A stretch of 64,000 nucleotides of DNA from Chloroflexota bacterium (GTDB lineage Bacteria > Chloroflexota > Anaerolineae > Aggregatilineales > UBA2796). A program made the position numbers and the translations under genes. Shown in pieces: positions 57,594 to 64,000 of the stretch. Positions within the stretch are counted from its first letter, which is position 1. Each line of letters begins with the position of its first letter. The DNA lies in NCBI GenBank assembly GCA_021325095.1, contig JAJPHV010000112.1, positions 248,001-312,000 on the forward strand. Reading direction: 5' to 3'. Below the pieces are notes generated by a model. The model saw only the letters and a program-made list of their open reading frames with translations, was not told where the DNA came from and did no database searches.

Positions 57594-58657
57594 GCTGGCC
57601 TCCAACGATCCCGATTCATCTCGTAGATCTCACGCAGGATGTCGTCAATGCCGTAATTCAGCTTCCAATCGGGATAGTGTTGTTGAAAGCGCGACAGATC
57701 GCTGATCCACCATATGTGGTCGCCCGTTCGATTTTGCTCCTGATATTGCCATCGCATGGGCCTGGACGTAATTGCTTCGCACGAGCGAATGGCTTCCAGC
57801 ATTGAGCAGTTGCTCTGCCGCCCGCCCCCAATATTATAAACTTCGCCACACCGGGGAGCCTGGAAAAAACTGTGAAAAGCTCGGATCAGATCGGCAGAGT
57901 GGATGTTATCGCGCACCTGCTTGGCTTTGTAGCCGAACACAGTGTAGGGTGTGCCAGTCATCGCGCATCGCATCAGGTATGAGAGGAACCCATGCAGTTG
58001 AGTCCCCGAATGATTAGGCCCCGTCAGGCATCCGCCCCGGAAGCAAACCGTCCTCAGCCCAAAATATCGCCCATACTCCTGGACAAGCACATCCGCTGAA
58101 ACTTTGGAAGCTCCGAATAAACTGTGCAAACACGAGTCGATGGGCATTTCTACCGGGATACCACTCCAGTAGGGATGATCCGCTGGCAATTCCCAGCGTA
58201 AGGCCTCTTCTTGCAGTGGCAGGCTATTCGGACGATCCCCGTAGACTTTGTTGGTCGAAGTGAAAATGAAAACAGCGTCGGGAGCATAACGCCGCATCGC
58301 CTCCAGCATGACCAGCGTGCCGTTCGCATTGATGCTAAAATCGGTCATCGGCTCTCGCGCCGCCCAGTCGTGAGAGGGCTGGGCGGCAGTATGGATGATC
58401 AGCTGGGTCTGCTTTTCATAGCGTTCAAAGATTCGTTTGATGGCTTGTTCATCGCGGATGTCCACATCGTGGTGAACGTAACGTGGGACATCTCGTTTCA
58501 GACGTTCCCGATTCCAGCGTGTAGACGCCTCCGGGCCAAAGAAATACTGACGCATGTCGTTATCGATGCCGACCACGTCCATGCCAAGCGCCGCAAAATA
58601 GGCGACGGCCTCTGAACCGATCAGGCCAGCCGAGCCGGTGATTATGGCAACACTCAT
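57590..58657 (-). CDS. NAD-dependent epimerase, CDP-paratose 2-epimerase-like (SDR)
   Basis: About 355 residues from ATG 58657; the frame upstream is probably untranslated. Rossmann motif [47 protein letters not shown], typical of the paratose/tyvelose epimerase group; [17 protein letters not shown]; and [15 protein letters not shown] near the C-terminus. The YxxxK motif reads FGASK, i.e. Phe in place of the catalytic Tyr. It presumably works with the WecG-like enzyme (overlap TTGA) in making a branched or deoxy sugar for the polymer. Substrate is inferred from family likeness only. Confidence 0.87.
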   Translation of the reverse strand: MSVAIITGSAGLIGSEAVAYFAALGMDVVGIDNDMRQYFFGPEASTRWNRERLKRDVPRYVHHDVDIRDEQAIKRIFERYEKQTQLIIHTAAQPSHDWAAREPMTDFSINANGTLVMLEAMRRYAPDAVFIFTSTNKVYGDRPNSLPLQEEALRWELPADHPYWSGIPVEMPIDSCLHSLFGASKVSADVLVQEYGRYFGLRTVCFRGGCLTGPNHSGTQLHGFLSYLMRCAMTGTPYTVFGYKAKQVRDNIHSADLIRAFHSFFQAPRCGEVYNIGGGRQSNCSMLEAIRSCEAITSRPMRWQYQEQNRTGDHIWWISDLSRFQQHYPDWKLNYGIDDILREIYEMNRDRWRPA

Positions 58658-58773
58658 GATGCTATTACGCTCTCTGCCATTGGTTTTTGAGGCTACTATA
58701 TACGATACAATGCATGTTCGCCACTGCACACATTGCCCGGACGTACCAACGTTGCTCGACAATTCGTGTCCCA

Positions 58774-58779
58774 TATAAT
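58774..58779 (+). promoter_or_regulatory. Candidate -10 box of the WcaJ-like gene
   Basis: TATAAT (58774-58779) is 39 bases upstream of ATG 58818; TTGCTC (58752-58757) at a 16-base distance is a poor -35. The divergent epimerase gene starts on the other side of this 160-base spacer. Confidence 0.35.
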
Positions 58780-58817
58780 AGGCTATAGCGCACTGCTATC
58801 CAGTGGTTGAACAGGCT

Positions 58818-60215
58818 ATGCTTCGCCGTTTCGGCCTTACTTACACCCTCCTCATTCGCCTTGCAGACCTGCTGGTTGTCGTGCTCGCGCTTGTCCTGTC
58901 GTCAGCACTTCGCACCACCTTGAACGTCGGCGCTTTGGGTGGGACTGAGACCGCCTTTGAGACTCCCCCCGCATTGTACATCCTGGCTCCCGCGCTGTGG
59001 CTGATCGCATTCCAGTTCTCTGGCGCTTATCTGCCGTCGGAAAGCGCCTGGCTGTGGCGAGAGGTTCAGCGTGTCGTGATCGGGCATGCCCTGGCCTGCC
59101 TGCTATTCTTCGGCGTATTGTACCTGCTCTACCGCGATTATTCCCGTCTGCAATCGCTCTACTTCCTGACCCTGACGCTGCTGGGCCTGGGCGCTTACCG
59201 CATCGTGCTGCGCATTGCCTACCGGCTGACGAGACGGCGAGTCCTTCGCAGCCGGGCCGTCCTCATCGTCGGCACAGACGAGAATGCGCAGCGCATCGGC
59301 AAAACCGTAAACCTGTACTCCTGGACGGGGCTGTACCTGGTCGGCTATCTCAAACACCACCCGGATGACAAAGTGGCAGAGGAGATCGCGCAGTGCGTGC
59401 TCGGCATCGTGGACGACCTGCCGCTCATGGTCGCCAAACATCGCATCGATGAAGTCATCTTCGCCCTGAAATCGCCCGATTACGCCTACCTGAGCCGGAT
59501 GATCCAGGCACTTCAATATCAGGTGACGAATATCCGTCTGGCGCCGGACTACTCTGACCTGGCCTATTTCCACGTCTCGGTCGAGAACTTCGGCGGGATT
59601 CCGCTCCTGGGGCTGCGTGAGGCGGTACTCTCGCCCTCGCAGCGGCTGGTCAAGCGCCTGTTCGACGTGACCTTAGCCACGCTTGGGCTGATGGTTGGTC
59701 TGCCACTGTTCATCGTCATCGCCATCGCCATCAAGCTGGAAAGCCCCGGCCCAATCCTGTACCCGCAGAAGCGTATCGGGGAGCATGGCCGCCCCTTTCT
59801 CATGCTCAAGTTCCGCTCGATGGTCGCCAACGCCGACAAATTACAGGACAAATCGTCGGTTGACCACAAGAAGCGGGAAGACCCGCGTGTGACCCGCGTG
59901 GGCCGCTTTCTGCGGCGTACCAGCCTGGACGAACTGCCGCAGCTGCTCAACATTTTGCGCGGCGACATGAGCGTTGTCGGGCCGCGTCCGGAAATGCCCT
60001 GGCTGGTCAGCAAGTACGAACCCTGGCAGCGCAAGCGCTTCGAGGTTCCGCAGGGGCTGACCGGCTGGTGGCAGATCAATGGGCGGGCCGACAAGCCCAT
60101 GTACCTGCATACCGAGGACGACCTTTTCTACATCCGCAATTATTCGATCTGGCTGGATATACAGATCATCATTCGCACGGTGCTGATCATTTTCACCGGG
60201 CGTGGCGCGTATTGA
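58818..60215 (+). CDS. Undecaprenyl-phosphate sugar phosphotransferase (WcaJ/bacterial sugar transferase family)
   Basis: 465 residues from ATG 58818. Four N-terminal membrane helices (YTLLIRLADLLVVVLALVLSS; YILAPALWLIAFQFSGAYL and following) and a CoA-binding-like middle (VLIVGTDENAQRIGKTVN) precede the catalytic domain: VKRLFDVTLATLGLMVGLPLF, GPILYPQKRIGEHGRPFLMLKFRSM, RTSLDELPQLLNILRGDMSVVGPRPEMP and GLTGWWQINGRAD. It transfers a hexose-1-phosphate (often glucose or galactose) to undecaprenyl phosphate, the priming step of exopolysaccharide synthesis. It is divergent from the epimerase/WecG pair and likely part of the same locus. Confidence 0.93.
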   Translation: MLRRFGLTYTLLIRLADLLVVVLALVLSSALRTTLNVGALGGTETAFETPPALYILAPALWLIAFQFSGAYLPSESAWLWREVQRVVIGHALACLLFFGVLYLLYRDYSRLQSLYFLTLTLLGLGAYRIVLRIAYRLTRRRVLRSRAVLIVGTDENAQRIGKTVNLYSWTGLYLVGYLKHHPDDKVAEEIAQCVLGIVDDLPLMVAKHRIDEVIFALKSPDYAYLSRMIQALQYQVTNIRLAPDYSDLAYFHVSVENFGGIPLLGLREAVLSPSQRLVKRLFDVTLATLGLMVGLPLFIVIAIAIKLESPGPILYPQKRIGEHGRPFLMLKFRSMVANADKLQDKSSVDHKKREDPRVTRVGRFLRRTSLDELPQLLNILRGDMSVVGPRPEMPWLVSKYEPWQRKRFEVPQGLTGWWQINGRADKPMYLHTEDDLFYIRNYSIWLDIQIIIRTVLIIFTGRGAY

Positions 60216-60232
60216 AGCCGATCCCGTCACGA

Positions 60233-61099
60233 TCAGCGTGACCAGGCGGGCTGGTAGGCCAGGTAACCGCTCGTCAGGCGCGTCAGGTTGGAGCCGTCCG
60301 CATTCATGAGATAGATTTCCTGATTAGCCGTATCGTAATAGCTGAATGCGATGCGCTGGCCGTCCGGCGACCAGGCTGGTTTGCGATGGTTGAAGTCGCC
60401 CGAGCCTGTCAGCCTGACCAGATTTGTGCCGTCAGCATTCACCGTAAAGATGGCGTCGTGCTCGCCGACGAACATCGAAAAGGCCAGGCTTTGCCCATCG
60501 GGCGACCAGGCCAGGTCGCTCAGGCCGGAGGCGTTGATTTTTGGGTGGTTCACGACCAGCCGGCGCGAATGGGAGCCATCAGCATTCATCACGTAGATTT
60601 CTCCGGCAGATACGTAGGCGATGTACTGCCCGTCCGGCGACCAGGCCGGGGAAGCGCCATAATCGGTGGTCAGCCGGGTCGGGTTGGAGCCGTCGGCGTT
60701 CATCGCGTAGATTTCATTGCGCCCGTCATCATACGAGACGTAAGCAATCTGCCTGCCGTCTGGCGACCAGGCCGGGGTTTCGGTGCGGGTCTGGACGTGA
60801 GTCAGTTGGCGCACCTCGGAGCCGTCGGTGTTGATCACGTGCACCTGAGCGTGCCCATCGACGGAGGCCACGTAGGCGATTTGCCTGCCATCGGGCGACC
60901 AGGCCGGCATTGCGCCGTCCACGACCTTGACGGGTTTCGAGCTGTTCAAACTGACCACGTAGATTTCCTCTTTACCGCTGCGCCGTGACGTAAAAGCGAT
61001 CCTGCCATCTTCGGGCGCGGCGTGCAGTAACGCCACAGGCGCCACTGCCGTTCCGAGCACTAGCAGGATGAGTATCCAGGCTTGAGGCCGCAGCCGCAT
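60233..61099 (-). CDS. TolB-like WD40/PD40 beta-propeller protein, secreted
   Basis: 288 residues from ATG 61099; the longer upstream frame overlaps the divergent carbonic anhydrase gene and is rejected. Signal peptide at residues 1-28 (QAWILILLVLGTAVAPVALL). Mature part: six or seven PD40 blades with the repeating PAWSPDGRQIAYV and NADGSN-type motifs (e.g. EIYAMNADGSNPTRLTTDY, ASPAWSPDGQYIAYVS, KPAWSPDGQRIAFSYYD). No Tol partners would be expected in a single-membrane cell, so the propeller is probably a generic binding module. It ends 17 bases from the WcaJ-like stop, convergent. Confidence 0.85.
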   Translation of the reverse strand: MRLRPQAWILILLVLGTAVAPVALLHAAPEDGRIAFTSRRSGKEEIYVVSLNSSKPVKVVDGAMPAWSPDGRQIAYVASVDGHAQVHVINTDGSEVRQLTHVQTRTETPAWSPDGRQIAYVSYDDGRNEIYAMNADGSNPTRLTTDYGASPAWSPDGQYIAYVSAGEIYVMNADGSHSRRLVVNHPKINASGLSDLAWSPDGQSLAFSMFVGEHDAIFTVNADGTNLVRLTGSGDFNHRKPAWSPDGQRIAFSYYDTANQEIYLMNADGSNLTRLTSGYLAYQPAWSR

Positions 61100-61159
61100 T
61101 GGACTATAGTTTACGGGCCGGAGTTCAAGACGGCACGCCAAGGACAGAAGGATCAACAC

Positions 61160-61669
61160 ATGTTTCATACGCGGTACCGCCCCGAACAGCTTCACCCCTC
61201 GGTCTTTGTGGCGCAGGGGGCGGTGATTGTGGGCGATGTTCATCTTGGCGAGAATGCCAGTGTGTGGTTCGGCGCAGTGCTGCGGGGCGACACCGAGCCG
61301 ATCCGGATTGGGGCAGGCACAAACATCCAGGATGGCGCAATCCTGCACGTTGATCCGGGCTTTCCGCTCTCGGTGGGCCGGGACGTGACGGTGGGGCACG
61401 GCGCAATCATACACGGCGCTCAGGTGGGCGACAACACACTGGTTGGCATTCGCTCAGTGCTGCTGAACGGCGTGGTCGTGGGCGAGAACTGCATTGTTGG
61501 CGCCTGTTCGCTGCTGACCCAGGGCAAGGTCTTTGCGCCGGGCATGTTGATCATGGGAACGCCCGCCAAAGTGGTGCGCCCCCTGACCCCCGAAGAAATC
61601 GAGCAGAATCGCATCTCCGCACAGACCTACGTTCGCCGCGCGCAGGCATTCTTACGAGGCGACCCGTGA
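61160..61669 (+). CDS. Gamma-class carbonic anhydrase family protein
   Basis: 169 residues from ATG 61160, with AAGGA eight bases upstream. Left-handed beta-helix built of hexapeptide repeats (VIVGDVHLGENASVWFGAVLRGD, then IRIGAGTNIQDGAILHVD). The three zinc-binding His are visible in AILHVDPG and in GHGAIIHGAQVGDNTLVG (two). Close to YrdA/PaaY-type gamma-CA-like proteins, which may or may not hydrate CO2. The C-terminus is helical (EIEQNRISAQTYVRRAQAFL). The promoter region is shared with the divergent propeller gene. Confidence 0.93.
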   Translation: MFHTRYRPEQLHPSVFVAQGAVIVGDVHLGENASVWFGAVLRGDTEPIRIGAGTNIQDGAILHVDPGFPLSVGRDVTVGHGAIIHGAQVGDNTLVGIRSVLLNGVVVGENCIVGACSLLTQGKVFAPGMLIMGTPAKVVRPLTPEEIEQNRISAQTYVRRAQAFLRGDP

Positions 61670-61685
61670 ACTTCACCCCGCGTCA

Positions 61686-62546
61686 TCAGTGGGTGAACAG
61701 CGGCGTGAGCGCGGATTCGGCCAGAAACTGCTGCATCTCGGCGTCGGAGGGCCGCTGTGTGAAGCGGCTGGCCGCGTCCAGTACCTTTGGCAGCAGGTGA
61801 ATGTCTCCGACGGTGTTCAGGAAAAAGTCCGGGGTGCCCAACACCCAGTGTACAGCCTTGTCGATGGCTGCCTGCTCCGAAAGCGGCTCGTACCACGTCG
61901 AGGCGAAGTGCGGCTGATCGCCCCACGGCCCGCGTGTGATAGATTTGATGGTCTGGATGGCGACGTTCCGCTGGCGGCACAGCGCGACCAATGCTTCGAA
62001 ATCAGCGGCATACTGTGCGTTCTGCATGATCAGGTAGTTGTAGGGCAGCAGCACCGAATCGAAATCGAAGCGCTGCAAGGCGCGCAGGTGCATGGCGGCA
62101 ACGGTCAGGTCGTGCCCGGTCACGCCGATGAAGCGAACCAACCCCTGATCGCGGGCTTCGATGGCCGCTTCCAGCGCCCCGCCTGGCCCCATCGCCACTT
62201 CCCATTCCTGTGGATTGACCAGGTAATGCAGCTGGATCAGGTCGATCTTGTCCGTCCGCAAGCGCTCCAGCGAGCGGTGGATTTGCTCACGGGCCTTTTG
62301 ATAAGTCCGCTCCCCGGTTTTGGTCGCCAGGAAGAACTGTGAGCGGTATTTTGCCATCCAGGGGCCAATGCGCAGCTCGGAATCGCCATAGCTGGCGGCG
62401 GTATCGATGTGGTTTACGCCGTACTCAAGCAGCACGTCAAGCGTCTGGTCGGCTTCCGCCTGTGTTACGTTGGCAAGCGCTGCGGCCCCGAAGAGGATGC
62501 GCGTGCTGAGGTGTCCGGTTCTGCCAAAGGTGAGTTTCGGAATCAT
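61686..62546 (-). CDS. Aldo/keto reductase
   Basis: 286 residues, TIM barrel. Catalytic tetrad: [18 protein letters not shown] (Asp, Tyr), [12 protein letters not shown] (Lys) and [12 protein letters not shown] (His). [16 protein letters not shown] and the 2Fe-2S-type C-terminus of related long proteins is absent, so this is the short form. NAD(P)H binding is expected from the family; substrate unknown. Convergent with the carbonic anhydrase gene, 16 bases apart. Confidence 0.9.
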   Translation of the reverse strand: MIPKLTFGRTGHLSTRILFGAAALANVTQAEADQTLDVLLEYGVNHIDTAASYGDSELRIGPWMAKYRSQFFLATKTGERTYQKAREQIHRSLERLRTDKIDLIQLHYLVNPQEWEVAMGPGGALEAAIEARDQGLVRFIGVTGHDLTVAAMHLRALQRFDFDSVLLPYNYLIMQNAQYAADFEALVALCRQRNVAIQTIKSITRGPWGDQPHFASTWYEPLSEQAAIDKAVHWVLGTPDFFLNTVGDIHLLPKVLDAASRFTQRPSDAEMQQFLAESALTPLFTH

Positions 62547-62730
62547 AAGACCTCGCCATCTTCCTTAAGTAGCTTCTATTTCCGGTTGGGCGGCGCGTCG
62601 GGATCGCCCATTGAGGCAACAATGATGCAGGGCGGATTATAGCCGGGGCGGGTTGCCCCTGCAATGCGCGTGAAGCGCCGTTATAATGATGGGGCTGTTC
62701 TGCGCGCTCCCTACACGAAGCGGGTCATTG

Positions 62731-63840
62731 ATGCGAATCCTGATGCTGTCCAAGGCGTGTGTGGTCGGGATGTACCAGCGCAAACTGGAAGAAATGGCCC
62801 GCCTGCCCGGCGTCGAGTTGACGGTGGTCGTGCCGCCAAGCTGGCGCGATCCGAGCGGGGAACTGCGTCTGGAAAAAGCCTACACCAGCGGCTACCGGAT
62901 GCTGGTCGAGCCGATCCGATTCAACGGCAGCTTTCACCTGCACTACTTCCCGACGCTGGCGCGCCGCCTGAATACGCTCTGCCCGGACGTTGTCCACATC
63001 GACGAGGAACCGTACAATGTGGCGGCATGGCACGCCCTGTGGCTGGCGCGCCGGGCCGGAGCGAAAACGTTGTTCTTTTCCTGGCAAAATCTCCTGCGCC
63101 GCTACCCTTTTCCGTTTTCGGTGGGCGAACGCTGGGTCTTGCGCCACGTGGACTACGCTATCGCCGGGACGGACAGCGCTGCCGAAGTATGGCGGGCGAA
63201 GGGTTATCGCGGCCCGCTGGCCGTGATCCCGCAATTTGGCATCGACCCGGATTTGTTCATGCCCGCGAAGGCACGGGCTGCCGGGCGCGGGTTCGTGGTC
63301 GGCTACGTGGGGCGGCTCGTGCCCGAAAAAGGTGTCGATGTGCTGATCCGGGCGCTGGCCCAGGTTGGAACAGCCAGCGCCTGGCGACTGGAAATCATCG
63401 GGCAGGGGCCAGAGCGTGAGTCGCTGGAACGGCTGGCGCGCAGCCTGAACGTCGGGGATCGAGTGGCCTTCACCGGGCAGGTCCCGTCGACGCGAATGCC
63501 TGCCTTCTATCAGGAACTGGACGCGCTGGTGCTGCCGTCACGGACCAGGCCAAACTGGAAGGAACAGTTTGGGCGGGCCATCGTCGAGGCGATGGCCTGT
63601 GGCGTGCCCGTTATCGGCTCGGACAGCGGGTTCATCCCCGGTGCAGTGGGCGACGGCGGGCTGATCTTCCCCGAAGGCAGCGTGGCCGCGCTGGCTGCGC
63701 ACCTGCGCGCACTGATGGAGGACGAAGCCCTGCGCCGCCAGCTTGGGGAGCGCGGGCGGGCGCGCGTGCTGGAAAGGTACACGCACCGGCAGGTTGCTGC
63801 GCAAACGGTAGCGGTCTACCGGGAGATGGTAGGCGGTTGA
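62731..63840 (+). CDS. GT4-family glycosyltransferase
   Basis: 369 residues from ATG 62731; the frame upstream lacks a plausible start. GT-B fold: MRILMLSKACVVGMYQRKLEEM at the start (acceptor domain), DVVHIDEEPYNVAAWHALWLAR, then FVVGYVGRLVPEKGVDVLIRAL and WRLEIIGQGPERESLERL (donor domain), and the EQFGRAIVEAMACGVPVIGSDSG segment holding the E-x7-E motif. It resembles enzymes that act in exopolysaccharide or O-chain synthesis. It is separated from the polysaccharide genes at 57-60 kb by housekeeping-type genes. Its end overlaps the next, minus-strand gene by 25 bases. Confidence 0.88.
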   Translation: MRILMLSKACVVGMYQRKLEEMARLPGVELTVVVPPSWRDPSGELRLEKAYTSGYRMLVEPIRFNGSFHLHYFPTLARRLNTLCPDVVHIDEEPYNVAAWHALWLARRAGAKTLFFSWQNLLRRYPFPFSVGERWVLRHVDYAIAGTDSAAEVWRAKGYRGPLAVIPQFGIDPDLFMPAKARAAGRGFVVGYVGRLVPEKGVDVLIRALAQVGTASAWRLEIIGQGPERESLERLARSLNVGDRVAFTGQVPSTRMPAFYQELDALVLPSRTRPNWKEQFGRAIVEAMACGVPVIGSDSGFIPGAVGDGGLIFPEGSVAALAAHLRALMEDEALRRQLGERGRARVLERYTHRQVAAQTVAVYREMVGG

Positions 63841-64000
63841 TCACTGGCGGCCTGAGCGGGCGTGAAGTGCTGGCCTTCATCGACAGCCGGCAGCACTTCC
63901 ACGCCTAACCGTCTCGCCTGGATCAGCAGGCATTCTTTGAAGGCATCCGCTGCCGCACTGAGCGGCGTCTCGCGCGGCAGCCAGACCAGCGCGCTTTCCC
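63816..64000 (-). CDS. Unidentified protein, C-terminal end only
   Basis: A minus-strand frame enters from the right window edge and ends at TAG 63816-63818, overlapping the glycosyltransferase stop. About 60 residues are visible: ESALVWLPRETPLSAAADAF, then KECLLIQARRLGVEVLPAVD and a Pro/Ser-rich end. Composition is ordinary and the frame is open, but the fragment is too short to assign. Confidence 0.5.
   Translation of the reverse strand, partial: ESALVWLPRETPLSAAADAFKECLLIQARRLGVEVLPAVDEGQHFTPAQAASDQPPTISR

Noticed and set aside
60233-61414. 393-residue version of the propeller protein
   Set aside because: Its first 105 codons overlap the divergent carbonic anhydrase gene and lack a signal peptide; ATG 61099 gives a normal signal sequence.

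Overview
The window is a GC-rich, gene-dense chromosomal segment of what is most probably a Chloroflexota bacterium (Anaerolineae-like). This is inference. It rests on secreted proteins and lipoproteins with Thr/Pro/Ser-rich 'TPT/PSATP' linkers, a serine/threonine kinase fused to a formylglycine-generating-enzyme-like domain, CHRD and DUF4397 proteins, many GTG/TTG starts, and a dispersed palindromic repeat of the CTCACCC...CCCCTCTCC type between genes. There is no rRNA operon, phage, insertion sequence or CRISPR array. Three tRNA genes are present: Asp(GTC), Ser(GCT) and Ser(TGA).

Layout. 1-8.3 kb: end of an F420-type oxidoreductase, then a branched-chain-amino-acid-type ABC transporter (two permeases and a binding protein), two glutamine-synthetase-family ligases and an amidohydrolase. 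Together these look like an uptake and catabolism unit for an amine or amide; the ligase plus amidohydrolase pairing is that of FluG, here split. 8.4-9.7 kb: a response regulator lacking its phospho-acceptor, and gatC. 9.8-15 kb: an L-arabinose-type operon (araB, a WD40-like secreted protein, araD, a FucI/AraA-like isomerase) with LacI-like and CRP-like palindromes upstream. 15.1-19.5 kb: a secreted duplicated-domain protein, a DegT-type aminotransferase and a large PAS/GAF histidine kinase with a degenerate receiver.

20-30.8 kb: tRNA-Asp, a class I mannose-6-phosphate-isomerase-like protein, a tiny ORF joining the N-terminus of a ROK sugar kinase to the C-terminus of a glycyl radical enzyme, a four-domain CHRD protein, the kinase/FGE-like protein, a Flp-type pilin, a membrane protein, an Mrp/ApbC ATPase and a small double-CxxC protein. 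30.9-31.7 kb: a HEPN/MNT toxin-antitoxin pair. 31.8-38.7 kb: a polysaccharide assembly operon (WecA/TagO-like, SDR epimerase, two GT4 glycosyltransferases, a large membrane glycosyltransferase-like protein). 38.7-48.6 kb: rsgA with an attenuator-like leader, a MocR regulator, AlaX, an ArsB/NhaD-type permease, glpD, an MFS exporter, moaA and a DUF3267-like metalloprotease. 48.6-55.8 kb: the tRNA-Ser pair, an aldo/keto reductase, a TMEM175-like channel, a TPR protein, a DUF4397 protein, a lipoprotein, an O-methyltransferase and a roadblock-like protein. 55.9-64 kb: a second lipoprotein of the same family, a second exopolysaccharide locus (WecG/TagA, CDP-paratose-epimerase-like SDR, WcaJ-like transferase), a TolB-like propeller, a gamma carbonic anhydrase, an aldo/keto reductase, a GT4 enzyme and the end of an unidentified gene.

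The most unusual items are the ROK/glycyl-radical chimera at 22.4 kb, the palindromic repeat that has become part of a membrane-protein reading frame at 36.2 kb, the promoter/mini-ORF/terminator leader ahead of rsgA, and the two lipoproteins sharing an unnamed C-terminal domain. All assignments come from reading the sequence; no database search was run.
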